NCBI RefSeq assembly: GCF_001425355.1
Contig: NZ_LMQN01000012.1
Coordinates: 680,843 to 744,842, forward strand
Length of the DNA: 64,000 bases
Origin: Chryseobacterium sp. Leaf405
Lineage (GTDB): Bacteria; Bacteroidota; Bacteroidia; Flavobacteriales; Weeksellaceae
Direction of reading: 5' to 3'
Positions 51,501 through 59,385 of the stretch are shown here, in pieces (position 1 is the stretch's first letter; each line of letters starts with the position of its first letter). The notes below the pieces were generated by a model. The model worked only from the letters and a program-made list of their open reading frames with translations. It ran no database searches and was not told where the DNA came from. The position numbers were made by a program, and so were the translations under genes.

Positions 51501-53705
51501 CCATTTGCTACAGGTACAGCTTCTGCTTTGGTAGCGCGTAATTTATATTTGAACCAAACGACTTTTGCAACAACTGGTGGAAAAATTACAGTAAAATACA
51601 ATGATATTGCAGGAACAGATGCTGTAAGCATTGTAGACGGAGCTTATACTGTAGATACGCAAACAAAATCTAATTGGGCTGTTTCTCAATCCGGGATTAC
51701 AGGAACTCCTACTTATAGTATGGCAATAAATGGACAAGATATTTATGGTGCAGCTAATGGAAATAGTAGAATAACCTTAGCATCTGCTCCAGCTTTTGGG
51801 GTACATCAAATAGGAACAAATTATGTAAATGCACAAAGAACGGGTATTCCACTAGCTAATTTGGCTGGTACATATTATTTGGGTATTGCAAGTTCAGATG
51901 TTGCTTTTGTATCCGTAGCAAATGGAGACTGGGGTAATGCTGCTACTTGGAACAAAGGAACAGTGCCTACTTGTAATGACATTGTTCAAATTGCAGCAAA
52001 TACCAATGTAACTGTAAACTCTGTGGGAAATGTAGCTAAAAACATTACTATTAAGACAGGGGGAACTTTAACTCAGGCTTCTGGAGATTTAACGGTGGGC
52101 TGTACCTTAAAGAATAATTTTATTACTAATAATGGAACGCTTACTATATCAGGAGGAATATTAAATATTAATGGGAATATTAACAATGCAAAAATTGAAT
52201 CTGTATTTAATCAATCAGGTGGTACTGTTAAGATAGACGGGAATAATGCAGGAGTCGCAGCTAATTCCGTAGCATCGGATACTCCGCTATTTAATAGTCT
52301 TTCTAATAATATTAATTTAACGGGTGGTACTTTGTTATTTGTAGATCCACATGTAGCAACAATTTCTACTTCAGGATATACAATACGTATAAATAATGCA
52401 ATAGCTACAACAGCTACATTAGCAACTTCCCCTGACCATATTACACAGTTTGGAGATGGTCTTTCGACTGATGCTGGAGGTCATACAGATGGATTTTTGG
52501 TTAATAGCTCAGAAAGTGTTGCTTTCCTCTGTTTAGGCAGTATTGTAGTAAATGGAGGATCTGGAACTAATAGAAATGTGTCATCAATTTATGATAACTT
52601 AGTGGCTACAGGTGATGTCACCGTTAATGCGAATAGTAGATTAAGTTCTTCAGGTCTTACTGTAGGAAAAAATTTATTAGTTAATCCAACAGGAATTTAT
52701 GATGCAAACAGTTTAATGATGGCTAAATTAGTAAGCGTTACAGAATATAATTCAATATTTGGTCCTTCTACCGTACCACAAACTATTACTAATAACGGAA
52801 TTATTCGTAATCCGGTCAATTTACCTGCTGCAAATCTAATTGATTTTAAGGTTATTAACTCAAGTGCTGAAGGAGTTACTTTAAATTCTCCTATTTCAAT
52901 AAGTGGTTCATTAACTTTAACTCAAGGTTTTATAAATACTACAAATACTAATTTATTGACATTGGGTACAGCATTATCAGCAGCTGGATTGAATGGTGGT
53001 AGTGCTAATGCTTATATAAGAGGTCCTTTTGCAAGAACTATTACTGCAGCTTCTAGTAGTTTTTATACAGTATTTCCTGTAGGTAAAACAACCTATGCTC
53101 CAATTTCATTAGCACCAATAGGTGGACCAACTAAAATAATGAAAGTAGAAGCATTTGACACTAACTCAGGAACAGCATCTGCTACGGTCCAGAATTTATC
53201 TGCGACAAGAAGATGGGAAGCACCTTTAATATCCGGTAGCTTCTCAACTATTTATGTCATATTGGGAGATAATGCAATTACAAATCTTAGTCTCCCGGTA
53301 ATGGCACCAACTGCAGGTGGAGTATATGATAGTATATTTGGTACTACAAGTATTTATGTTGCCGGTACCCCAAATACAACACAATCTGCTACTGCATTAG
53401 CAGCTGCTAACTATACGGGTTTTCTGTCTTATGCGGAAATAGCTTCTGTACTTAGTACCAATGAAACGGCATCTATTGAAAAAGCAATAAAAGTTTATCC
53501 AAATCCATTTGTTGATATCTTAAATATTTCAGATGTTAAGAATGTAAAATCTATATCAGTAATCGATGTTTTAGGAAGATTGGTTAAAACTTTTGATAAA
53601 GCAGAAACAGCTCTTGATTTAAGGGAATTAACTTCAGGAATATATTTGGTTGTGCTTAATATGAAAGATGGTTCTAAACAAACGATCAAAACGATTAAGA
53701 AATAA
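48531..53705 (+). CDS. Large repetitive T9SS type A sorting-domain protein (1724 aa)
   Basis: A secreted, probably cell-surface protein. Signal peptide residues 1-18 (LLFLLLLGFATMKAQV). Three tandem modules of about 540-560 residues follow, starting near residues 22, 586 and 1124. Modules 2 and 3 start with a matching motif (GPWESASTWVGGVVPSC and GDWGNAATWNKGTVPTC). They share NGTINVSGGNIIINGNINN-type Gly/Asn/Ser/Thr-rich strands, suggesting a beta-helix. Modules also share FTSLTINNSS and SNTFVLG motifs. The last ~70 residues are the T9SS type A C-terminal domain (KVYPNPFVDILNISD, then GIYLVVLNMKDGSKQTIKT), which directs transport over the outer membrane. Function may be adhesion, but no catalytic motif is seen. 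It starts the array of five such genes. Confidence 0.87.
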   Translation: MKKKYLLFLLLLGFATMKAQVMYYSKVSATDFTALSSWGTAIDGTGASPTSISNADNFVIQNGSAMVLPANASVRQLTINSGSLTVAANMLTVSIANANNSNLTINSGGTLTVSGGTLNVNGNIFFASGSNFNQSSGSIVVDGNSGVSATSVPITRDLFGFGSNDYNYSTGIISVTGGNITIVNPHFSGNVNGAAFAFRGNTIGRAFSSAHTTTFGPATQPSTANYGYYVDCKANDTLLMLGNVNISGGTGSFAVQTDRGIGEGGLNCSGNLNISAGAELLDINSNSHEGISVGGNFTNDGIFTQANTAGLKLGLMTGTKMTTLGASPNPQTISGSGVFRNSTTSSTANFTSLTINNSSAGGVNFSNSNSLLSGGNIGTVSDVFKLDNGVINTGSNTFVLGVSRLILGTLSYTVGGFGSGSTFSRWYGFTGLGTTIAAVTIPTAGAGTYPFVMGNPTTGLLANHFHRATSGLTTPGQLAVKFNGGTGTSAITPITEGSLTYDRQTNASWVVTTSAGYAASVAHTFAIQGQGTYVTTSDNIVVLNNGSLVGTAQTGINQPMGQRINIPASNVAATYTLGAIASQFPIESAQSGPWESASTWVGGVVPSCANAAILSGHTVNIFSSTTATPNSVIINTGGVLAVTGGSTTVGCTNNNNNLTNNGTINVSGGNIIINGNINNISGSTFTQSGGDIKIDGNNAGNTATSVAAGISIVNIATGNVTLTGGTMTVVDPHAANSATSYAFSYFGETAIDNTAGWTLKFGDGSSTDAGGVNASSVGGFVWNNAGSKIYFDNVIIDGALGTNRYVSSYPTTIGINTLTINATGELRMAAEISIAGNFTNNGIFTQISTANLSFQNFKNATVSASTIPQTISGTGVFRDNTVTANSKANFTSIKFNNSSSTGVTFADANSLLSGANTGTVSGRLTITTGFINIGSNTFILGTGPSDYPVPILLHTEGGFTAGSSFAKWWSTGAGGGNIFPAQTTTGGGVFPFATGTASALVARNLYLNQTTFATTGGKITVKYNDIAGTDAVSIVDGAYTVDTQTKSNWAVSQSGITGTPTYSMAINGQDIYGAANGNSRITLASAPAFGVHQIGTNYVNAQRTGIPLANLAGTYYLGIASSDVAFVSVANGDWGNAATWNKGTVPTCNDIVQIAANTNVTVNSVGNVAKNITIKTGGTLTQASGDLTVGCTLKNNFITNNGTLTISGGILNINGNINNAKIESVFNQSGGTVKIDGNNAGVAANSVASDTPLFNSLSNNINLTGGTLLFVDPHVATISTSGYTIRINNAIATTATLATSPDHITQFGDGLSTDAGGHTDGFLVNSSESVAFLCLGSIVVNGGSGTNRNVSSIYDNLVATGDVTVNANSRLSSSGLTVGKNLLVNPTGIYDANSLMMAKLVSVTEYNSIFGPSTVPQTITNNGIIRNPVNLPAANLIDFKVINSSAEGVTLNSPISISGSLTLTQGFINTTNTNLLTLGTALSAAGLNGGSANAYIRGPFARTITAASSSFYTVFPVGKTTYAPISLAPIGGPTKIMKVEAFDTNSGTASATVQNLSATRRWEAPLISGSFSTIYVILGDNAITNLSLPVMAPTAGGVYDSIFGTTSIYVAGTPNTTQSATALAAANYTGFLSYAEIASVLSTNETASIEKAIKVYPNPFVDILNISDVKNVKSISVIDVLGRLVKTFDKAETALDLRELTSGIYLVVLNMKDGSKQTIKTIKK

Positions 53706-53786
53706 TTTTTAAAATCAATCAAAGTAAAATATATATTAAGTAATTAATTTTACCTGAATTAAAAGAAATGCGTTGTTTTAAGAGAG

Positions 53787-53816
53787 AAAGTGGCTTTTTG
53801 AAGTCACTTTTTTGTT
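53787..53816 (+). terminator. Terminator of the 1724-aa T9SS gene
   Basis: AAAGTG (53787-53792) pairs with CACTTT (53805-53810), followed by a run of T. Confidence 0.65.
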
Positions 53817-54126
53817 TTTTTAAGAACTTTAAATAGTAAAGTAGATTCTTTTCATGATATTAATGATCAAAAAATCAAAATGATTGCCTTAATATTAATA
53901 ACTTTTTTTGATTATTTTATTATGTTAAGTGATGTTTTTTAATTTATCTCTTTAATTTGTGATTAATATTTAATGTATTGGCTATTAATTTATTATTGAA
54001 TTTTTTCAATTCTTAACTTGGTGACAAATTCAAATGCTTGTTTACTTTTTTAATATTTTATAGTTTTTTTATTTGCGAAATTCATTGTTGTTTATAAGGT
54101 TTTAACATTTTTATGTAAATAAATTA

Positions 54127-54134
54127 TATCTTTA
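54127..54134 (+). promoter_or_regulatory. Candidate -7 element of the second T9SS gene
   Basis: TATCTTTA is a near match to TAnnTTTG, 24 nt before the ATG. The paralogue at 57420 has TACCTTTA at almost the same distance. Confidence 0.3.
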
Positions 54135-54158
54135 TCGCCCTAATTTATTTTACTACGT

Positions 54159-56876
54159 ATGAAAAAACTTTTACTCATGTGCTTTGGGCTTTTGCTTGGC
54201 ACTTTAATTAACGCTCAAATTACTTTGGGCAGTGGGACTTCCGCTGCGGGAACTTCTACTTCAATAGCTACCGTACCGTGGAGTACGTATTATGGATATA
54301 GTTATGCTCAGCAAATTTTAACGAAAGCTAATATTAATGCATCAGCAGCAGGTAATATTACGGGTCTTAAATTTTACATGGGAGCGAATTCATCAATTAC
54401 TAATTCTAATGATGTTGTCGTGTATGTAGGACTTACGAACAAAGATTCATTTACTTCAACTGCAGATTGGATTCCGACGACTGCTTTAACTCAGGTTTAT
54501 AATGGAACTGTTACTAATAATGCCGGGGTTGTTGAGGTTACTTTTTCTGCTCCTTTTGCTTATGATAACATTAGCAACCTTGTAATTGCTGTTGATGAAA
54601 ATAAGTCGGGTGATAATGGTGGCGAGTGGTTCTATACTTATACAAATACTACTAACCAGACTTTGTACTACAGAAATGATACCACTAATCCGAATCCGTC
54701 AGGAACACTTCCGGCAGGAACAAGATCTGCTACACAATCTGTAGTAACTCTTTTGGGACTTACACCATTAGCCCCGCCATGTCCTGTAGTTTCTGCTCCG
54801 GCTGCGGCGGCAACAGGAGTTTCTCTTTTACCTACAATTTCTTGGGCAACGTCAGGCAGTGCTACTTCTTATAAGATTAGCTTAGGAACTACTCCTGGAG
54901 GTATAGATATTATGAATATGGTAGATGTTGGAAACGTAACAACTTACACACTAACAAATGCTCTTACTTATAGTACTCAATATTATTATACAGTGTATGC
55001 AACCAATTCAGCAGGTAATTCTACAGGGTGTACAGAGAGAAGTTTTACGACATTGCCATTGCCTTGTCCTACAATCTCTGCACCAGCTACTGCTCAGCAG
55101 GGGTTGCCTGTAAGACCTACATTTACATGGGCTGCGGTGACAGGAGTATCTGGCTATAGATTAAATATCGGTACTTCAGCAGGCTCTAGTGATGTTTTGA
55201 GTAATTTTGATCTTGGAAATGTAGTAACATATACATTGACGCCTGCCCAACAGCTTACACCAAATACACAGTATTATTATACGATTACTTCTTATGCTGG
55301 TAGTACAGTATCAACAGGATGCGCAGAAAGAAACTTTAAAACAGCCAATGCAGCAATTCCTGTAAATGATGAATGTGCTAATGCAGCAACACTTACTGTA
55401 AATTCAGATTTAGCTTGTGGTGCTACAACAGCAGGAAATACATTGGGTGCTACAAATTCTTTAGCAGCTGCACCATGTTCAGGTAATCCTGATGATGATG
55501 TTTGGTATAAGTTTACAGCAACAAACAGTACTCATTATGTGAGATTTTCAAATATCGTTGCTACAGGAACAACTTCCTCAACAGATATGTATGTTCAGGT
55601 TCTAAGTGGTACTTGTGGATCTCTTGCAAGTGTTGTTTGTTCTGATTCTGATACCACAACGATTGTAAGTGGATTAACCCCCGGAACAACTTATTATGTA
55701 AGAGCCTACACTTATGGCGGTGTTGGTAATAACGCCAGTTTTAATATTTGTGTTGGTACTCCTCCTCCGGCTCCTGCAAATGATGAATGTATCAATGTGA
55801 CAACAGTAACAGTAAATCCGGATCTAAACTGTGGGTCAGTGGTTTCCGGAACGACAGTTTCTGCAACTAGTTCCAACTTAGCAGTAGCACCTTGTACAGG
55901 AACTGCAGATGATGATGTTTGGTATTCTTTTACAGCAACATCAACTGTACATAGAGTATCTCTTTCTAATGTAGTATCTACAGGAATTTCTTCTTCTACA
56001 AGTCTGTATACTCAGGTATTTAGTGGTGCTTGCGGATCATTGACAAGTGTTCAGTGTGGAACAACTAACACTACAAACTTAACAGGACTTACAGTGGGTC
56101 AGACCTATTATGTAAGAGTTTATAATTCAAATACAAACAGTGCTACAGCTACTTATGCCAATACATTTGATTTTTGTGTAGGTACGCCACCTCCGCCACC
56201 TGCAAATGATGTCTGCTCAGGAGCAATATCTTTAACAGTTGGAAATAATTTTGCGGCAAACCCTATGGTAGCAACAAATATTTCTGCAACTACTGATAGT
56301 ACTACAACTTGCCAGTCAAATAGAAATAACAATGTATGGTTCTCAGTTGTTGTTCCGGCTTCTGGTTCTGTTACGGTAGAAACTGCAGCAGTTACGGGTT
56401 CAGGATTTATAGATTCCGTATTATCTGCCCATTCGGGAATTTGTGGTTCCCTTGCAAATGTTGCTTGTAATGATGATATTTCTTCAGGAACTAACAACTT
56501 CTCAAAAATTTCATTAACAGGACAAACACCTGGAGCTACACTTTACTTTAGTGTTTGGAGATATTCTTTAACCGGTGCTGATGGGCAATTCCGTATTTCA
56601 GCTTACGATTCTTCAATACCTTTGGCGACAGGGGAGGTGAAATCTGAAAAAGATAATCTTAAAATTTATCCTAATCCATTTGTTGATGTATTGAGTATTT
56701 CTGATAGTAAAAACGTAAAATCTATTTTTATCAATGATATTGCAGGAAGGTTGGTTAAAACAATTACATCGCCAGAATCAACTCTTTATTTAGGAGAATT
56801 GAAATCTGGAATGTACTTGGTGACATTGCAGATGAATGATGGTTCTAAACAAACTATAAAGGCAATTAAAAAATAA
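54159..56876 (+). CDS. T9SS type A sorting-domain protein with Fn3 and Cys-module repeats (905 aa)
   Basis: Secreted surface protein. Signal peptide residues 1-19 (LLLMCFGLLLGTLINAQ). An N-terminal module (about 20-205) has YYGYSYAQQILTKANINASA and PFAYDNISNLVIAVDENKSG, shared with the genes at 57420 and 61854. Two fibronectin type III-like domains follow (about 206-300 and 301-395; CPVVSAPAAAATGVSLLPTI). Then come three Cys-bearing beta modules (about 400-530, 533-675, 680-825) with NDECANAATLTV, DDDVWYKFTATNS and TTYYVRAYTYG, resembling bacterial pre-peptidase C-terminal domains. The T9SS C-terminal domain ends the protein. No enzymatic motif seen; adhesion or carbohydrate contact is inferred. 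Confidence 0.87.
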   Translation: MKKLLLMCFGLLLGTLINAQITLGSGTSAAGTSTSIATVPWSTYYGYSYAQQILTKANINASAAGNITGLKFYMGANSSITNSNDVVVYVGLTNKDSFTSTADWIPTTALTQVYNGTVTNNAGVVEVTFSAPFAYDNISNLVIAVDENKSGDNGGEWFYTYTNTTNQTLYYRNDTTNPNPSGTLPAGTRSATQSVVTLLGLTPLAPPCPVVSAPAAAATGVSLLPTISWATSGSATSYKISLGTTPGGIDIMNMVDVGNVTTYTLTNALTYSTQYYYTVYATNSAGNSTGCTERSFTTLPLPCPTISAPATAQQGLPVRPTFTWAAVTGVSGYRLNIGTSAGSSDVLSNFDLGNVVTYTLTPAQQLTPNTQYYYTITSYAGSTVSTGCAERNFKTANAAIPVNDECANAATLTVNSDLACGATTAGNTLGATNSLAAAPCSGNPDDDVWYKFTATNSTHYVRFSNIVATGTTSSTDMYVQVLSGTCGSLASVVCSDSDTTTIVSGLTPGTTYYVRAYTYGGVGNNASFNICVGTPPPAPANDECINVTTVTVNPDLNCGSVVSGTTVSATSSNLAVAPCTGTADDDVWYSFTATSTVHRVSLSNVVSTGISSSTSLYTQVFSGACGSLTSVQCGTTNTTNLTGLTVGQTYYVRVYNSNTNSATATYANTFDFCVGTPPPPPANDVCSGAISLTVGNNFAANPMVATNISATTDSTTTCQSNRNNNVWFSVVVPASGSVTVETAAVTGSGFIDSVLSAHSGICGSLANVACNDDISSGTNNFSKISLTGQTPGATLYFSVWRYSLTGADGQFRISAYDSSIPLATGEVKSEKDNLKIYPNPFVDVLSISDSKNVKSIFINDIAGRLVKTITSPESTLYLGELKSGMYLVTLQMNDGSKQTIKAIKK

Positions 56877-56902
56877 TTTAGAATTATTTTAATTGAAATA
56901 TA

Positions 56903-56937
56903 AGTAGCGGCTAAAAAATTTAGCCGCTACTTTTTTG
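56903..56937 (+). terminator. Terminator of the 905-aa T9SS gene
   Basis: AAGTAGCGGCTAAA (56903-56916) pairs with TTTAGCCGCTACTT (56919-56932), followed by TTTT. Its stem is almost the same as that at 61745-61770. Confidence 0.9.
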
Positions 56938-57385
56938 TAAAAGAAATTATGTACAATTAAAAAAAATTATGGGAACACTTTAGATCAGTTTTCTATTCCA
57001 AACTCATAAATGAGACATCCGTAATTATTTATAGATTATAAATTAAAAATGGGAAAAATACAGTCATAATTAATTAGAATTATTTTAAATAACTCTACAA
57101 TAACGGTTAAAATTTAACGACTATTTTTTTATGATAAGAATTATTATGCAGTAAACAGTGATTTTGTGAATTATTATATTATGTTAAATAACATTAGTGT
57201 TGTAAATCAATTATTTGTGACTATTATTTAAATATCTTGTAATCAATATGTTATTTTTTATTCACAAATTGATGTTTTATTAATAAATTCAAATGATTGT
57301 TTGGTTTTGTTTAAAAATATTTTAATTAGGTTAAGTATGTGTTAATAATTTATTAAATTTTAACTCTTTTAATGGATTTAATTTA

Positions 57386-57393
57386 TACCTTTA
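57386..57393 (+). promoter_or_regulatory. Candidate -7 element of the third T9SS gene
   Basis: TACCTTTA, followed by G, is a near match to TAnnTTTG, 26 nt before the ATG at 57420, in the same place as in its paralogue at 54159. It lies inside the longer reading frame that starts at 57372, arguing for the ATG at 57420. Confidence 0.35.
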
Positions 57394-57419
57394 GCTCACT
57401 AATTTTATTTTTACTAAGT

Positions 57420-59270
57420 ATGAAAAGACTTTTACTAATGTGCATGATGGCCTTCGGAATAGGGGTGTCTGCTCAGATTTCACTGGGAAGTGGAACGTCA
57501 ACAGGAATTATTCCTGTTTCATCCAATTATGGGTACACTTATACTCAACAGATTTTTACCAAAAGTGAATTAAATGCTTCCGCTGCCGGAAACATTACCG
57601 GAGTTAAATTTTATTTGGGTGCAACTTCGTCTATTACCAATTCTACAACGTGGAAAGTGTACATTGGCCATACAACGAAAACAAATTTTTCTTCTACATC
57701 AGATTGGGTTCCTGTAGCTTCTCTTACACCAGTGTATGATGCGGAGGTGGCTAATGCTAACGGTGAAGTTACCGTGACGTTTTCTACGCCTTTTGCTTAT
57801 AATAACACCGATAATCTTGTTATTGCAGTAGATGAAAACAAACCGGATTATGATGCCGGGAATTATTTCTATACTTATTCGGGAGCTTCAAACAGTTCAA
57901 TTTATTACAGAAGTGATAGTAATAATCCTGATCCTACAGGAACTTTGCCATCAGGAACCAGAACCTCAACCAAATCAAGAATTACTTTCTTAGGTTTAGC
58001 ACCAAATGCACCGATTTGTCCTGTAGTTTCTGCACCTGCTGATGCGGCAACAGGAGTTTCTGTTTTACCTACCATTACTTGGGCTTCCGCTGCAACTGCG
58101 AGTTCGTATAAGATCAGTTTAGGAACAACACCTGGCGCAACCAACGTGATGAACATGGTAGATGTAGGAAACGTGACAAGTTATACTTTAACAAACGCAT
58201 TGAGCTATAATACTCAATATTATTTAAAAGTATATGCGTCAAATGCTACAGGAACTTCAAGCGGATGTACAGAAACAAGCTTTACAACGGGTGGTATCAC
58301 CTGTCCTTCTGTAAGTTCTCCTGCGAACAATGCGACAAATACACCTCTTCAGCCAACTATTTCTTGGGCAGCATCTCCAGGTGCGGCGGGATATAGATTG
58401 ACAGTGGGAACTACTGCGGGAGGAAACAATGTTTTGAACAACACAGATATAGGAAACGTTACTTCTTATACATTCTCTACTCCATTAGCTTTAAATACAG
58501 ATTATTTCTATACTGTAAATTCATATAACGGAACAAATGTAAGCTCTTCTTGCACCGAAAGAAAACTGACGACCACAGCCGTAACTCCGGTTGCTAATGA
58601 TGAGTGTGCGGGAGCAATTGCTTTAGCGCCAGGAGGAAATTTTGATCAGAATGCAATTGTTGCTACAAGTGTAAATTCAACTTCAAGTGCGGGAGCTACA
58701 TGTCAGACAAGTTCAAATAATAATGTTTGGTATTCAGTAATTGTTCCTGCAAGTGGAAGCATTACATTAGAAACTAAATTGGCTACAGGTTCTACATTTA
58801 CAGATACGGTAATGTCTGTTTATTCAGGAAACTGTTCTGGTCTTACATTGATTCAGTGTAATGATGATAATCCTGCAGGCGGATTGTTCTCTTATGTTTC
58901 TCTTACGGGGCAGACGCCGGGTGCAAAATTGTATATCAGTGTTTGGAAATATACAGGAAATACAAGCGTTACAGATGGAGAATTCAGAATCTCTGCTTAT
59001 GATTCATCATTAGTGTTGGCAACCAACGAAGTAAAAGAATCAAAAAATAATGTCAAAGTATATCCAAACCCATTCTCTGATATATTGAATATCTCTGATA
59101 TTGCTAATGTTAAAAATGTTTTAATAACAGATGTTTCAGGAAGATTGGTGAAAACTATCACTAAGCCTGATGCCAATCTTTATCTAGGTGAATTAAAACA
59201 AGGCATGTACTTGGTTACTTTAGAAATGAAAGACGGTTCTAGACAAACCATCAAAACCATCAAAAAATAA
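57420..59270 (+). CDS. T9SS type A sorting-domain protein (616 aa), paralogue of the 905-aa protein
   Basis: Secreted protein with the same plan as the gene at 54159 but shorter. Signal peptide residues 1-19 (LLLMCMMAFGIGVSAQ). N-terminal module with NYGYTYTQQIFTKSELNASA and DNLVIAVDENKPDYDAG. Two Fn3-like domains (CPVVSAPADAATGVSVLPTI, CPSVSSPANNATNTPLQPTI) and only one Cys-bearing beta module (NDECAGAIALAPGGNF, NNVWYSVIVPASGSI) precede the T9SS C-terminal domain. It looks like the 905-aa protein with two modules missing. I chose ATG 57420 because it gives a clean signal peptide; an upstream ATG at 57372 would overlap the likely promoter. Confidence 0.87.
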   Translation: MKRLLLMCMMAFGIGVSAQISLGSGTSTGIIPVSSNYGYTYTQQIFTKSELNASAAGNITGVKFYLGATSSITNSTTWKVYIGHTTKTNFSSTSDWVPVASLTPVYDAEVANANGEVTVTFSTPFAYNNTDNLVIAVDENKPDYDAGNYFYTYSGASNSSIYYRSDSNNPDPTGTLPSGTRTSTKSRITFLGLAPNAPICPVVSAPADAATGVSVLPTITWASAATASSYKISLGTTPGATNVMNMVDVGNVTSYTLTNALSYNTQYYLKVYASNATGTSSGCTETSFTTGGITCPSVSSPANNATNTPLQPTISWAASPGAAGYRLTVGTTAGGNNVLNNTDIGNVTSYTFSTPLALNTDYFYTVNSYNGTNVSSSCTERKLTTTAVTPVANDECAGAIALAPGGNFDQNAIVATSVNSTSSAGATCQTSSNNNVWYSVIVPASGSITLETKLATGSTFTDTVMSVYSGNCSGLTLIQCNDDNPAGGLFSYVSLTGQTPGAKLYISVWKYTGNTSVTDGEFRISAYDSSLVLATNEVKESKNNVKVYPNPFSDILNISDIANVKNVLITDVSGRLVKTITKPDANLYLGELKQGMYLVTLEMKDGSRQTIKTIKK

Positions 59271-59288
59271 TTTACAAAATAAAATAAT

Positions 59289-59324
59289 AACAATAGCAAC
59301 TGTTCACGGTTGCTATTGTTTTGT
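59289..59324 (+). terminator. Terminator of the 616-aa T9SS gene
   Basis: AACAATAGCAAC (59289-59300) pairs perfectly with GTTGCTATTGTT (59309-59320), followed by TTG. Confidence 0.88.
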
Positions 59325-59385
59325 CAGTTACATGAACTCATTGCTCTTTAATTGATTTTATTAACAAAAAAATAAATATTTATTT

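Larger units (their letters stand above)
53706..54158. other. Long AT-rich leader region before the second T9SS gene
   Basis: A 453-bp gene-free stretch. It holds the terminator at 53787-53816, then a very AT-rich run. AAATTCAAATGCTTGTTT (54026-54043) also occurs with one change at 57285-57302, and both copies lie at almost the same distance from their ATG (133 and 135 nt). No ORF seen. Confidence 0.5.
56877..57419. other. Long AT-rich leader region before the third T9SS gene
   Basis: A 543-bp gene-free stretch with the terminator at 56903-56937 and a long, very AT-rich leader. It shares AAATTCAAATG-N-TTGTTT (57285-57302) and the sequence just before the ATG (CACTAATTTTATTTTTACTA type) with the region before 54159, so the duplication included the promoter. 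Confidence 0.5.

Noticed and set aside
57372..57419. Longer start of the 616-aa T9SS protein
   Set aside because: It spans the likely -7 element and spoils an otherwise normal signal peptide beginning at 57420.
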